DNA of 64,000 nt from Hyphomicrobiales bacterium (GCA_900471525.1 UCEZ01000018.1:10038-74037); one strand, 5' to 3'. Positions 28,882 through 38,699 are shown, numbered from the stretch's first letter. A program made the numbers and translations. The notes: generated from the sequence alone by a model not told the origin.

Positions 28882-29555
28882 CAGGCGTCCGCCATCTTGT
28901 CGAGATAATAGCCGATGCCGCGCGCAGTGCGCACCGTCAGGCCGTGTGGTGCGAGGCGCTTGCGCAGCCGGCTGACATATTGCTCGATGGCATTGGCGCT
29001 GAGGTCGTCGTCGAAGGCCGTCAGCGACTGAATGATCGCCTCCTTGGCGACCACTTTTCCAGCGCGCATAAACAGGATTTCAAGCAGGCCGAGTTCTCTA
29101 GCCGGGATATCGACGGTGATCCCGCCGGCCGAAAATGTTCTCGAATTGAGATCGAAGGACACATTGCCGTAACTGACCAGCGATGAGCGAAGCCCGGCCT
29201 GGCGGCGCAGCAGGACCCGGACACGGGCCTCGAATTCGCTGATGTCGAAGGGCTTGATCATGTAGTCGTCGGCACCGAGATCAAGCCCCTTGATCTTCTC
29301 CTCCTGCGTACCCCGCGCGGTCAGGATCAGCACAGCCGCCTTGTTCTGCCGCGCCCGCATCGAGCGCAAGACGTCGAGACCGTCCATTTCCGGCAGATTG
29401 AGGTCGAGGATGACGAGATCGAAGGTTTCGGTGGCAATTACCGCATTGGCGGAGGCACCGTCGTGAACGACATCGACCGCATAGCCGCTGCCGCGCAGGA
29501 TGGCGACAAGCCCTTCCGAAAGCGCCTTATTGTCCTCGACCAGTAATATCCGCAA
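28881..29555 (-). CDS. tctD: TctD-like OmpR-family response regulator
   Basis: A 224-residue response regulator: receiver domain with acidic pair near residue 7, phosphorylated Asp51 in LVILDLNLPEMDG and Lys in the later MIKPFD, followed by an OmpR-type winged helix (ARELGLLEILFMRAGKVV; ENAIEQYVSRLRKRL-like wing region SANAIEQYVSRLRKRLAP). It is cotranscribed with the kinase and divergent from the binding protein at 29633; likely target is tctCBA. Confidence 0.88.
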   Translation of the reverse strand: MRILLVEDNKALSEGLVAILRGSGYAVDVVHDGASANAVIATETFDLVILDLNLPEMDGLDVLRSMRARQNKAAVLILTARGTQEEKIKGLDLGADDYMIKPFDISEFEARVRVLLRRQAGLRSSLVSYGNVSFDLNSRTFSAGGITVDIPARELGLLEILFMRAGKVVAKEAIIQSLTAFDDDLSANAIEQYVSRLRKRLAPHGLTVRTARGIGYYLDKMADA

Positions 29556-29632
29556 ATCCGCTGTCTCCCTGAGGCACTCTATCGAGCGTGCTTCGCCTTG
29601 TGAACGGGCTGCTGCTGCTGCAATATCGTTTT

Positions 29633-30700
29633 ATGCGTTTCCTTCCCTTTCTCTGTCTTCTTTTTGGATTTTCCCTGCCCGCCGCCGCTCAGCCGGTGCT
29701 GTTCCCGGCGCTTTCGGGTGATACGGCGGCGCCGACCGTCGTCGTCTACTCCTCGCTCGACGAGCCCTTGGCGCGACCGATGATCGTCGGGTTCCAGACG
29801 GCCAATCCGGATGTGGCCGTGCGCTACGAGGATATGCTGACCGGCGAAATCTATGACCGGATCGTCAAGGAGACCGATGCCGGCGAAAAGACGGCGGATT
29901 TCGCCTTTTCCTCGGCGATGGACCTGCAGGTCAAGCTCAGCAATGACGGCTACGCCCAGCGCAGCGACCTGCCGATGAGCGACCGCTGGCCGGACTGGGC
30001 CAATTGGCGCAACACGGCCTATGCGCTGACCTTCGAGCCGGCCGTGTTCGTCTATCACAAGCCGAGCTTCACCAAGGAGAAGCCACCCTCGACGCGGGCG
30101 GAGTTCGTCGATTATCTCAAGCGGCAGGGAAGCGCCGTTTTCGGCAAGATCGGCACCTATGATATCGAACGATCCGGTGTCGGCTTCCTGTTCATGGCGC
30201 GCGACCAGGAGCAGTTCGGCGATATCTGGTCAGTGATCCAGACGATGGGCGCGGCGGGGGTCAAGCTTTATTCCACCAGTTCGGCTATCCTCGAGCGCGT
30301 CTCCGACGGCCGTTTCGTGCTCGGCTACAATATTCTCGGCTCCTATGCCGCCGATTGGGCCTCGCGCCATCCGGATGTCGGCATCGTGCTGCCGCGGGAT
30401 TATACCGTTGTCATGTCGCGTATCGGGCTGGTGCCGCAGGCTGCCGCGTCTCCTGATCTCGGACGGCGCTATCTGGAGTTCTTCATGTCGAAGGAAGGCC
30501 AGACGATCATGGCGCGCGAGTTGCAGATCCCCGCCGTCAGCCCGGATGTGGCGGGTGCGAACACTGCCAACACGATGCGCGAAATGCTCGGCGGTCAATT
30601 GCGGCCGGTTCCGGTCAGCCCCGGACTGATGGTCTATCTCGATCAGGTCAAGCGGGCTCGGCTGATTGCGCGCTGGAACGAAGTTTTGCGTCTCCAGTAG
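29633..30700 (+). CDS. Periplasmic binding protein, Fe(III)/PgtC-like family, divergent from tctDE
   Basis: About 355 residues. Signal peptide MRFLPFLCLLFGFSLPAAAQ, then the extracellular solute-binding type 1/6 fold beginning TVVVYSSLDEPLARPMIVGF, as in Fe(III)-binding proteins and PgtC. GTG at 29588 is an alternative start with slightly better spacing to a GAGG, but ATG 29633 gives a clean signal peptide. No permease or ATPase is adjacent. It is divergent from tctDE and followed by tctC, so a role as periplasmic partner of the sensor kinase (as PgtC is for PgtB) is more likely than transport; inference. Confidence 0.78.
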   Translation: MRFLPFLCLLFGFSLPAAAQPVLFPALSGDTAAPTVVVYSSLDEPLARPMIVGFQTANPDVAVRYEDMLTGEIYDRIVKETDAGEKTADFAFSSAMDLQVKLSNDGYAQRSDLPMSDRWPDWANWRNTAYALTFEPAVFVYHKPSFTKEKPPSTRAEFVDYLKRQGSAVFGKIGTYDIERSGVGFLFMARDQEQFGDIWSVIQTMGAAGVKLYSTSSAILERVSDGRFVLGYNILGSYAADWASRHPDVGIVLPRDYTVVMSRIGLVPQAAASPDLGRRYLEFFMSKEGQTIMARELQIPAVSPDVAGANTANTMREMLGGQLRPVPVSPGLMVYLDQVKRARLIARWNEVLRLQ

Positions 30701-30982
30701 AAGTTTTAACGCTCGGCTAGACGGGGCGTGAAAATTGCGGGAGACTAATCCGGCAAGGTTCCGCGTGATGTCAGGTAAATGACAGCTTTCTGTGGTGCCT
30801 TGCAGTTCTTCATCGTCCGTGGAGGCGGATGATCGAGGCGTATGGGAGGAGTTTCACCAGACCGGCGCAACCGCGTGCCAAAAATGGCCGCCGCGCTCGA
30901 TTCGACCGGTGAGTCCGTCCCCGTCCGCAAAGATGAACAATGCGCGCGCCAGATAACGAGTGCGCCTGACGGAGGACTAATC

Positions 30983-31927
30983 TTGAAACAGTTTTTTCTG
31001 GCAACCATTCTCGCCGGCGCCATCGCCCTGCCGGCTTTTGCTGCTGACTACACGATCATCGCACCGGCCAATCCGGGCGGTGGCTGGGACCAGACGGCCC
31101 GCTCGATCCAGTCGGTGATGCAGCAGGAAGGCATTTCCGGCAACGTCCAGGTGCAGAACGTACCCGGCGCCGGCGGCACGATCGGCCTTGCGCAGTTCGC
31201 CAGCCAGTCGGCGGGCAACGCCAACGCCCTGATTGTTGGTGGTTACGTCATGGTCGGCGCCATCCTCACCAACAAATCGCCGGTGACGCTCAATGACGTC
31301 ACCCCGATCGCCCGCCTCACCGGCGAATACGAAGCGATCGTCGTTCCGGCGGATTCGCCGCTGAAGACGTTCGGCGATCTCGTCGAGGCGCTGAAGAAGG
31401 ATCCGGGTTCGGTCTCCTGGGGTGGCGGCTCGGCCGGCGGCACGGACCACATCGCAGTCGGCCTGATTGCCAAGGCGGCGGGCGTCGATCCGACCAAGAT
31501 CAATTACATCGCGTTTTCCGGCGGTGGTGAAGCGCTGGCCGCTATTCTCGGCAGCCAGGTGACGGCCGGCATTTCCGGTTACGGCGAGTTCGAAAGCCAA
31601 GTGAAATCGGGCACACTTCGTCTTCTCGCCGTATCGAGCGCCGAGCGTCTCGCCGGCATCGACGCACCGACCATCAAGGAAGGCGGTCTTGATGTCGTGG
31701 TGCAGAACTGGCGCATGGTTGCCGCTGCTCCGGGCCTGACCGACGAGCAGAAGACCGCGGTTTCGGCCGACATCGAGAAGCTGGTCAAGTCCGCTGGCTG
31801 GCAGGAAACCCTGAAGACCAAGGGCTGGCAGGATACCTATCTCGCCGGTGACGCCTTCAAGGAACAGCTGGCCAAGGACGTATCCGCAACCGAAACCGTC
31901 CTCAAGGACATTGGTCTGGTTCAATGA
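30983..31927 (+). CDS. tctC: Tripartite tricarboxylate transporter binding protein TctC
   Basis: A 314-residue periplasmic protein of the Bug/TctC family. The start is a TTG with GGAGGACTAATC directly upstream; it gives the signal peptide beginning [21 protein letters not shown], whereas the upstream ATG in frame would bury it. Family signatures are [16 protein letters not shown] and [16 protein letters not shown]. The stop overlaps the tctB start (ATGA). Confidence 0.9.
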   Translation: MKQFFLATILAGAIALPAFAADYTIIAPANPGGGWDQTARSIQSVMQQEGISGNVQVQNVPGAGGTIGLAQFASQSAGNANALIVGGYVMVGAILTNKSPVTLNDVTPIARLTGEYEAIVVPADSPLKTFGDLVEALKKDPGSVSWGGGSAGGTDHIAVGLIAKAAGVDPTKINYIAFSGGGEALAAILGSQVTAGISGYGEFESQVKSGTLRLLAVSSAERLAGIDAPTIKEGGLDVVVQNWRMVAAAPGLTDEQKTAVSADIEKLVKSAGWQETLKTKGWQDTYLAGDAFKEQLAKDVSATETVLKDIGLVQ

Positions 31928-32415
31928 GCAAGGGTCACGCCCCTTCCACGGAGAAACGCCGCCCCGACCGGGCGGCGCTTTTCATCGCCGTTTTCCTCGC
32001 GGGCCTCGGTGGCTTGATCTTCTGGGACACATCCCGGCTGGCGGGGGCTGGCGGCTATTCCGGCGTCGGCCCGGCCACCATTCCCTTCGTGATCGCCGGT
32101 GGCCTGCTGTTGCTTGCGGCCTGGACCGTTTTCGAAGCCTTGCGGGGCGATTTTCCGGTGCGGGACCGGCAGGAGTTCGGCCCGGTTATCTGGATCATCG
32201 GCGGTCTCGCAGCACAGATGTTGCTCCTGAAGCCGCTGGGCTTTTCGATTGCGACAGGCTTGCTCTTCGCCGCGACCGCCGCCGGCTTTGGCAAACGCAA
32301 GCTGTGGTTCACGATCCCCATCGGCATCGCGATCTGTCTCGGGGTCTGGCTGATCTTTGCAGGCCTCCTGCAGCTGTCGCTGCCAGCCGGTCCGCTCGAA
32401 CATCTGTTTTGGTAA
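31924..32415 (+). CDS. tctB: Tripartite tricarboxylate transporter small subunit TctB
   Basis: A 163-residue membrane protein with four predicted helices, including ALFIAVFLAGLGGLIFWDT, TIPFVIAGGLLLLAAWTVF, LLLKPLGFSIATGLLFAATA and IPIGIAICLGVWLIFAGLL, as expected for TctB. It lies between tctC and tctA, 9 bp before tctA. Confidence 0.88.
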   Translation: MSKGHAPSTEKRRPDRAALFIAVFLAGLGGLIFWDTSRLAGAGGYSGVGPATIPFVIAGGLLLLAAWTVFEALRGDFPVRDRQEFGPVIWIIGGLAAQMLLLKPLGFSIATGLLFAATAAGFGKRKLWFTIPIGIAICLGVWLIFAGLLQLSLPAGPLEHLFW

Positions 32416-32424
32416 GGCCCTGAC

Positions 32425-33942
32425 ATGAACACATTCGATTTTCTGCTGCAGGGCATTCTCGTTGCAGCCCAGCCGATGAACCTCCTCTATGCGCTGATCG
32501 GCGTGACGCTCGGCACGGCCGTCGGCGTTCTGCCGGGCATCGGTCCGGCGCTGACAGTGGCGCTGCTCCTGCCTGTCACCTACAAGCTCGATCCGGGCGG
32601 TTCGCTGATCATGTTCGCCGGTATCTATTATGGCGGCATGTATGGCGGCTCGACCACATCAATCCTTCTGAACACGCCGGGCGAAAGCTCGTCCATTGTC
32701 ACGGCGCTCGAGGGCAACAAGATGGCCCGGGCAGGGCGCGGCGGGCCGGCGCTGGCGACCGCCGCCATCGGCTCGTTTGTCGCCGGTCTGATCGCGACGC
32801 TGGCACTTGCCTTCATCGCGCCGTTTGTCGTCAAGCTGGCACTGGTGTTTGGCCCGCGTGAATATTTCGCCCTGATGGTCCTTGCGTTCGTCACTGTCTC
32901 GTCCGCCTTCGGCGATTCGACGTTGCGTGGTCTTACCTCGTTGTTTATCGGCTTTGCGCTGGCGATCATCGGCATCGATCAGTTGACGGGCCAAACACGC
33001 ATGAGCTTCGGCATTCCCGATCTGCTTGACGGGATTGAAGTGACGACGCTTGCCGTTGCCATGTTTGCCATCGGCGAATCGCTCTATATCGCCGCGCAAG
33101 GTAATCAGGGGCCGGACAAGGTCGAGGCGGTCAAAGGCTCTGTCTGGATGAACCGTCAGGACTGGGCCCGCTCCTGGAAGGCCTGGCTGCGCGGAACGGC
33201 AATCGGCTTCCCGATTGGCGCGATGCCGGCGGGTGGCGCAGAAATCGGTACGTTCCTTTCCTATGCCGCCGAGAAGCGGCTGACCAAATATCCGGAAGAA
33301 TTCGGCAACGGCGCCATCGAAGGCGTCGCCGGTCCGGAAGCGGCCAATAACGCGTCGGCTGCCGGTACACTCGTGCCTCTGCTGACGCTCGGCCTGCCGA
33401 CCACGGCGACCGCGGCGATCATGCTGGCCGGCTTCCAGCAATACGGGCTGCAGCCCGGCCCGCTGTTGTTTGCTACCAATCCGCAGCTGGTCTGGGGCCT
33501 GATCGCCAGCTTGCTCATCGCCAACTTCATGCTTCTGGTGTTGAACCTGCCGCTGGTCGGCCTCTGGGTGAAGCTTCTGACGATCCCGAAGCCATGGCTG
33601 TACGCGGGCATCCTGTTGTTTGCGACGCTCGGCACCATCGGCGCCAATCCGTCGGTGTTCGAACTCGGCATGCTGCTCGCGTTTGGTGTTCTCGGCTACG
33701 TCATGCGCATCTTCGGCTATCCGATTGCGCCGGTCGTCGTTGGCCTGATCCTCGGGCCGCTTGCCGAACAGCAGCTTCGCCGTGCGCTGTCGATCAGCCA
33801 GGGCGATGTCACGGTTCTGTTCACATCGCCGGTCGCCGCCGTTCTACTGGTGATTGCCGCTGCAGCCCTGATCATCCCGCTCATCCTGCGGGCACGTGGT
33901 CGCGGCGAAGTCCTGTCGCAGCTTGCCGCAAGCGAAGATTGA
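32425..33942 (+). CDS. tctA: Tripartite tricarboxylate transporter large subunit TctA
   Basis: A 505-residue polytopic membrane protein forming the channel. The two signature halves are clear: [19 protein letters not shown] with [20 protein letters not shown] near the N-terminus, and [20 protein letters not shown] with [20 protein letters not shown] in the second half. Length is normal. A terminator follows. Confidence 0.93.
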   Translation: MNTFDFLLQGILVAAQPMNLLYALIGVTLGTAVGVLPGIGPALTVALLLPVTYKLDPGGSLIMFAGIYYGGMYGGSTTSILLNTPGESSSIVTALEGNKMARAGRGGPALATAAIGSFVAGLIATLALAFIAPFVVKLALVFGPREYFALMVLAFVTVSSAFGDSTLRGLTSLFIGFALAIIGIDQLTGQTRMSFGIPDLLDGIEVTTLAVAMFAIGESLYIAAQGNQGPDKVEAVKGSVWMNRQDWARSWKAWLRGTAIGFPIGAMPAGGAEIGTFLSYAAEKRLTKYPEEFGNGAIEGVAGPEAANNASAAGTLVPLLTLGLPTTATAAIMLAGFQQYGLQPGPLLFATNPQLVWGLIASLLIANFMLLVLNLPLVGLWVKLLTIPKPWLYAGILLFATLGTIGANPSVFELGMLLAFGVLGYVMRIFGYPIAPVVVGLILGPLAEQQLRRALSISQGDVTVLFTSPVAAVLLVIAAAALIIPLILRARGRGEVLSQLAASED

Positions 33943-33967
33943 CGCTCCTCCCAAGATCGTCACAGGA

Positions 33968-34002
33968 GAAGGCCCGGTTAGCTTGTGTTAACCGGGCCTT
34001 CT
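33968..34002 (+). terminator. Terminator after tctA
   Basis: GAAGGCCCGGTTA pairs with TTAACCGGGCCTTC around a short loop, then TCTATTTG; it follows the tctA stop by 26 bp. The symmetric ends could work in both directions. Confidence 0.7.
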
Positions 34003-34113
34003 CTATTTGCATGGCTGGGGTGAATTCCTGTGCGTTGTAAACAAGGGTGGCAAACGTCATATTCCTGTCATCGAACAACACGATGAAACAAACACAGGAA
34101 AGTGAGTAAAGAG

Positions 34114-34281
34114 ATGAGTGCCCGTAAATCTGCCCGAGGCTTTTTCGGTAATGCCATCGCCATCTTTGGCGCGGCCACGGCCGCTGCCGCAGCAGTCGAG
34201 GGCCACCGCCGTCCGCTGGACCGCGACCTCTACACGCTCGGCATCAACCCGGTGAACTTCCATTCCATGAAGCGCAGCTGA
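34114..34281 (+). CDS. Small 55-residue Ala-rich protein with LGINP motif
   Basis: Not assigned to a named family. Fifty-five residues: a basic start MSARKSARGFF, an Ala-rich helix IAIFGAATAAAAAVEGHRR, then RDLYTLGINPVNFHSMK. Similar tiny proteins with an Ala-rich helix ending in VE.HR and a DL..LGI(D/N)P..F tail are, as I recall, common in rhizobia and resemble DUF1127-type proteins, but this is from memory. AAGAG upstream of the ATG is a modest RBS. It has its own terminator downstream and a terminator upstream, so it is a single-gene transcript. Confidence 0.7.
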   Translation: MSARKSARGFFGNAIAIFGAATAAAAAVEGHRRPLDRDLYTLGINPVNFHSMKRS

Positions 34282-34304
34282 TCGCGCCAAAAATCCGGTA
34301 ATTA

Positions 34305-34340
34305 AAAATCCCGCCAATCTCCTGATTGGCGGGATTTTTT
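34305..34340 (+). terminator. Strong rho-independent terminator
   Basis: AAAAATCCCGCCAAT and ATTGGCGGGATTTTTT form a long perfect stem with T-tract, 24 bp after the small gene stop; AT symmetry means it could also act on the other strand. Confidence 0.85.
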
Positions 34341-34490
34341 GTGCGTTATCCCAATAGTTTATCAAAAAAATTTACGCGGCTTCCTGTGTAAAAAGTCTCG
34401 TATTTCGGGCCTTTATTATGTGGCACGACTTATCCCGGTCGGTTTCCAAATATTATTATCAAGTTATGTTTTCCGATTAGCTCGAATTAA

Positions 34491-34505
34491 GCCTATCGGA
34501 TAGGC
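34491..34505. promoter_or_regulatory. Palindrome GCCTATC-G-GATAGGC upstream of the RTX gene
   Basis: A perfect 7+1+7 palindrome in an AT-rich 300-bp stretch, 152 bp before the Calx-beta/RTX start. No other gene is nearby to explain it; a candidate operator for that gene. The rest of this intergenic region (34341-34656) holds AT-rich promoter-like sequence only. Confidence 0.5.
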
Positions 34506-34656
34506 ATTACGTCAAAAGATACTACGATTTGCTCGATTAAACATCATCGCCGATGCGTGTAAGTTACAGCCGGGCGCGGAGAGACGCTGATCCGGTTCAT
34601 TTTTCGACATGGCCGACCATTCATTTCCATCAACCCTTTATGAAGGTGATATTCCC

Positions 34657-37515
34657 ATGGCTACTCCCATCATTTCGCTTGAGCGGGTCGATGTCGTCGA
34701 GGGCGATGCTACGTTTGGCCCGTTCGCGACGTTCCGTATAAACCTGACAGAGCCCTCCGACGAGGACATTACGATCCAGTATCGTATTCGGCCGGGAACG
34801 GCCGTGGCCACCGACTTCCAGACCCCGGGCAACGTCGACGAGATATTCACGGTCACTATCCCGGCCGGCGCCACGAGCATCACGATCGAGCCCGAGATCC
34901 GGGCCGACAATATCGATGAGGTGGATGAAGCCTTCTGGCTGGAGCTCTTCAAACCGACCAATGCCGTTTTCGACGGCGGCCAGAACACGCTGACCTCAAT
35001 CGGCGTCATCCAGGATGACGATGGTGGCGGGGCCAACCTGTCGCTGTTCGTCTCCGACGCAACGATAAAGGAAGGCAATAGCGGCCAGAGAATCGCGACT
35101 TTCGAAGTGCACCTGTCACAGCCTGCAACGAAGGCGATGAGCTTTGCCTACAAGACAGTCAACGGCTCGGCGAAGGGCGGCAACGACTATGTCGCGGAGA
35201 CCGGAACGGTAAAATTCGCGACCGGGGACAAGGTCGCCACCGTGGAGATCCTGATAACCGGCGATACGAAGGTGGAAGCCAGCGAATTCTTCTCACTGGT
35301 GGTGACGCCGACAGCCGACATCAAGAACGGGACGGCAGCTTCGACTGGTCTTGGCACCATTCTGGAGGATGATGCGGCCACCGGCGCGTTGCCGGTCATC
35401 TCGATTGACCGGGTCGACGTCGTCGAGGGCGATGCAACGTTCGGTCCGTTTGCGACATTCCTCATCAACCTGTCGAAGCCCTCCGACGAAGACATCACGA
35501 TACAGTATCGCGTCCGGCCGGGAACGGCGGTGGCAACCGACTTCCAGACTCCGGGCAACGTCGACGAGATTTTCACAATCACGATCCCGGCAGGCGACAC
35601 GAGCATCACGATCGCACCGGAGATCAGGGCCGACAATATCGATGAGGTGGACGAAGCCTTCTGGATTGAACTCCTCAACCCGACCAATGCTGTTCTCTCA
35701 GGCGGCGAGAACACGCTGACCTCGATTGGCATCATCCGCGATGACGATGAGGGCGGCGCAAAGCTGTCGCTGTTTGTTTCGGACGCGACGGTGACCGAAG
35801 GCGACAGCGGAAACCGGGTCGCGACCTTCGAAATTCACCTGTCGCAGCCGGCAACGAAGGACTTGAGCTTTGCCTACAAGACGGTCAGCGGCTCGGCGAA
35901 GGGCGGCAGCGACTATGCCGCGAAGACCGGAACGATAAAGTTCGCAGCCGGGCAGACGGTCACCACCGTGGATGTCTCCGTGAGTGGCGATACGAAGGCT
36001 GAAGCCAGCGAGTTTTTCTCGCTGGTAGTGACTCCGACAGCCGATATCAAGAATGGAACGGCGGCTTCGACTGGTCTCGGCACCATTCAGGACGACGATA
36101 CCGGCAATGGTGCGCTGCCGATCATTTCGGTCGAGCGGGTCGATGTCGTCGAGGGTCTTGCAACGTTCGGCCCGTTCGCAACCTTCCGCGTGAACCTGTC
36201 GAAGGCCTCCGACGAGGACATCACGATCCAGTATCGCGTCCGGCCGGGAACGGCCGTGGCCACCGATTTCCAGACCCCGGGCAACGTCGACCAGGTCTTT
36301 ACGATCACGATCCCTGCCGGTGACACGAGCATCACGATCGCACCGGAGATCAGGGCTGACAATGTCGACGAGGTGGACGAAGCCTTCTGGCTGGAACTCC
36401 TCAACCCGACCAATGCCGTTCTCTCCGGCGGGGAGAAGACCCTGACGAGCATCGGCATCATCCGTGATGACGACGGCGGTGGCGCCAACCTGTCGCTGTT
36501 CGTTTCGAATGCGACGGTGACGGAGGGCAGCAGCGGCCAGAAGGTGGCAACGTTCGAGGTTCATCTGTCACAGCCGGCAACGAAGGACTTGAGCTTTGCC
36601 TACAAGACGGTCAACGGCTCGGCGAAGGGTGGGAGTGACTATGTCGCGGAGACCGGAACGGTAAAATTCGCAGCCGGGCAAACGGTCACAACCATCGACG
36701 TCTTTGTCAATGGTGATCGCGTGCTGGAAACCAACGAGACCTTCTCTGTGGTTCTGACGCCGACGGTCGATATCAAGAATGGCACGCTTGGATCGACCGG
36801 CGTCGCCACGATCGTCAACGACGATACGATCCATGAGGTCATCTATGGTACGTCCAGCAGCGAGACGCTTCATGGCAATGACGGCAACGACACCATCTTC
36901 GGCCGCGGCGGTAACGACAAGCTGTACGGAGATCTCGGAAACGATATCCTGATCGGCGGAACCGGAGCGGATCGGCTGGATGGAAGTTCCGGGCTGGATA
37001 GGGCTTCCTATGCGGATGCCACGAAAGGTGTCGTAGCGTCGCTCTTGTCTCCTTCGTCCAATACGGGCGATGCGCTGGGCGATACGTATTTCGCCATTGA
37101 AAATCTGACCGGTTCGAAATTTACCGACAAACTGACGGGAAATACCGGCAACAACCTCATGACCGGGGGGGCGGGTGCAGACCAGATGACAGGCGGTGGC
37201 GGGGCGGACAAGTTCGTCTACGCGTCGTTGAACGAATCAACGGTTGCGTCTTCCGGGCGGGATTTGATCTTCGACTTCACCAGCAATGATCGCGTCGACC
37301 TTCGGCTGCTCGATGCGAACGCCAAGGTGGCGGGGAATCAGGCATTTTCGTTCATCGGCACGGCCGCTTTCAGCGGTAGCGCCGGCCAACTTCGCTACGA
37401 CAAGGCTGCGTCGGATACCTACGTCTATGCCGACGTCAATGGCGACAAGACGGCGGACTTTTCCATTCGTCTCGACGATGCCATCACGATCAGCAAGGGT
37501 TTCATCTATCTCTAA
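34657..37515 (+). CDS. Secreted Calx-beta / RTX calcium-binding repeat protein
   Basis: A 952-residue acidic protein without an N-terminal signal peptide. Residues 2-727 are three 242-residue tandem units, each a pair of Calx-beta-like domains (first half with ERVDVVEGDATFGPFATF and RPGTAVATDFQTPGNVDE; second with LSLFVSDAT and FAYKTVNGSAKGG). Residues about 731-775 and 825-850 hold RTX nonapeptides (GNDGNDTIFG, GRGGNDKLYG, GGTGADRLDG). The C-terminus (DLIFDFTSNDRVDLRLLDAN onward) is a serralysin-type C-terminal domain, the usual type I secretion signal. The ATG at 34657 follows AAGGTGATATTCCC; an earlier ATG lacks an RBS. No type I exporter is nearby. Probably a surface or biofilm protein. 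Confidence 0.87.
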   Translation: MATPIISLERVDVVEGDATFGPFATFRINLTEPSDEDITIQYRIRPGTAVATDFQTPGNVDEIFTVTIPAGATSITIEPEIRADNIDEVDEAFWLELFKPTNAVFDGGQNTLTSIGVIQDDDGGGANLSLFVSDATIKEGNSGQRIATFEVHLSQPATKAMSFAYKTVNGSAKGGNDYVAETGTVKFATGDKVATVEILITGDTKVEASEFFSLVVTPTADIKNGTAASTGLGTILEDDAATGALPVISIDRVDVVEGDATFGPFATFLINLSKPSDEDITIQYRVRPGTAVATDFQTPGNVDEIFTITIPAGDTSITIAPEIRADNIDEVDEAFWIELLNPTNAVLSGGENTLTSIGIIRDDDEGGAKLSLFVSDATVTEGDSGNRVATFEIHLSQPATKDLSFAYKTVSGSAKGGSDYAAKTGTIKFAAGQTVTTVDVSVSGDTKAEASEFFSLVVTPTADIKNGTAASTGLGTIQDDDTGNGALPIISVERVDVVEGLATFGPFATFRVNLSKASDEDITIQYRVRPGTAVATDFQTPGNVDQVFTITIPAGDTSITIAPEIRADNVDEVDEAFWLELLNPTNAVLSGGEKTLTSIGIIRDDDGGGANLSLFVSNATVTEGSSGQKVATFEVHLSQPATKDLSFAYKTVNGSAKGGSDYVAETGTVKFAAGQTVTTIDVFVNGDRVLETNETFSVVLTPTVDIKNGTLGSTGVATIVNDDTIHEVIYGTSSSETLHGNDGNDTIFGRGGNDKLYGDLGNDILIGGTGADRLDGSSGLDRASYADATKGVVASLLSPSSNTGDALGDTYFAIENLTGSKFTDKLTGNTGNNLMTGGAGADQMTGGGGADKFVYASLNESTVASSGRDLIFDFTSNDRVDLRLLDANAKVAGNQAFSFIGTAAFSGSAGQLRYDKAASDTYVYADVNGDKTADFSIRLDDAITISKGFIYL
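34660..36837 (+). repeat. Three 726-bp in-frame tandem repeats
   Basis: Units at 34660-35385, 35386-36111 and 36112-36837 have identical length and long runs of identical codons (for example GGCAACGTCGAC context and ACCGACTTCCAGAC). The last third of unit three diverges (GDRVLETNETFSVVLTPTVD), so the copies are not fully homogenised. Confidence 0.85.
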
Positions 37516-37537
37516 AGGACCGGTATCGGTTCAAAAC

Positions 37538-37570
37538 AAGGCCGCCCGTGCTGACACGGGCGGCCTTTTT
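37538..37570 (+). terminator. Terminator after the RTX gene, shared with DUF475
   Basis: AAGGCCGCCCGTG and CACGGGCGGCCTT form a 13-bp stem with a four-base loop and a T-tract on the plus strand; A-richness on the left side lets it also serve the convergent DUF475 gene. Confidence 0.85.
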
Positions 37571-37576
37571 ATGTGA

Positions 37577-38641
37577 TCAATGCGCGCTGCTCAGCTCTTC
37601 ACGCCTGTTATGCCGGATCGACGACCAGAGCGAAACACCGATGAGGGCTGCGCCGCCAAGGCCGGTGATGACTTCCGGGATGTGCACCAGGGTCTGGCAA
37701 TACATGATCACCGAGAGGATCAGGATCGCGTAGAAGGCGCCGTGTTCCAGGTAGCGGTATTCGGCAAGCGTCCCCTTTTCCACCAGCATGATGGTCATCG
37801 AGCGCACGTACATGGCGCCGATGCCAAGGCCGATGGCGATGACGAAGAGGTTCTGCGTCAGGGCGAAGGCGCCGATCACGCCGTCGAAGGAGAAGCTGGC
37901 GTCGAGCACTTCGAGATAGATGAAGGCGCCGAGGCCGCCCTTGGCCGCCGCACTCATGGTCTGCTGCGATGCGTCGAGCAAGCCGCCGACCACCTCGACC
38001 GCCAGGAACGTCAGGAGGCCGTAGATCGAGCAGTAAACGAAGGTCGTGGCTTCCTCACCTTCAAGGAACGACGAGAACACCAGGATCAGTGCAAGCACAA
38101 AGGCGATTTCCACGCCCTTGATCGTCGCGAAACGTGACATGCCGCGTTCCAGTGCCTTGATCCAGTGAACATCCTTTTCATGGTCGAAGAAGAATTTAAG
38201 GCCAACCATCATCAGGAAGGTTCCGCCGAACGCGGCGATCGGCAGATGCGCCTCGTTCATGATTCGGGCGTACTCCTCCGGACGCGAGGCGGCCAGCACC
38301 AGCGCGTCAATCGGCCCGATGTTGGCGGCGATTACGACGATCAGCAGTGGGAAGACGATACGCATGCCGAACACGGCGATGATGATGCCCCAGGTGAGGA
38401 ACCGGTGCTGCCAGACCGGCGTCATTTCCTTCAGCTTGTTGGCGTTGACGATGGCGTTGTCGAAGGAAAGCGAGATTTCCAGTACGGCGAGCACCGTACA
38501 GACGAAGAAGACCGTGGCCATGCCGCCGATCGTTCCGGTGGTCGTCCAGCCCAGCCACGCGCCAAGCGCAAGACCCGCGGCGGTGACGATGAAGGCCCAT
38601 TTGAAATAGCCAAGGGACGAAGTCTGGGGGGCGGTGGTCAT
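37577..38641 (-). CDS. DUF475 / TerC-superfamily integral membrane protein
   Basis: A 354-residue polytopic membrane protein of the DUF475 family, related to TerC. The conserved acidic membrane motif ISLSFDNAIVNANKLKEM, and the second copy VLDASFSFDGVIGAFALTQN, are the likely metal-binding helices; about nine membrane segments are expected. TerC relatives export or handle Mn2+ and other metals. The leader region upstream (38700-38829) is highly structured. Convergent with the RTX gene. Confidence 0.83.
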   Translation of the reverse strand: MTTAPQTSSLGYFKWAFIVTAAGLALGAWLGWTTTGTIGGMATVFFVCTVLAVLEISLSFDNAIVNANKLKEMTPVWQHRFLTWGIIIAVFGMRIVFPLLIVVIAANIGPIDALVLAASRPEEYARIMNEAHLPIAAFGGTFLMMVGLKFFFDHEKDVHWIKALERGMSRFATIKGVEIAFVLALILVFSSFLEGEEATTFVYCSIYGLLTFLAVEVVGGLLDASQQTMSAAAKGGLGAFIYLEVLDASFSFDGVIGAFALTQNLFVIAIGLGIGAMYVRSMTIMLVEKGTLAEYRYLEHGAFYAILILSVIMYCQTLVHIPEVITGLGGAALIGVSLWSSIRHNRREELSSAH

Positions 38642-38699
38642 GGCCGCACCTCCGTTCCGGCAAGGCTGAGGGCAAGGTTGGAATAGATGGAGAAATCCC

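Noticed and set aside
30701-30982. Operator for TctD in the tctC leader
   Set aside because: Only an imperfect TCATC/GGATGA symmetry near 30811-30835; too weak to annotate.
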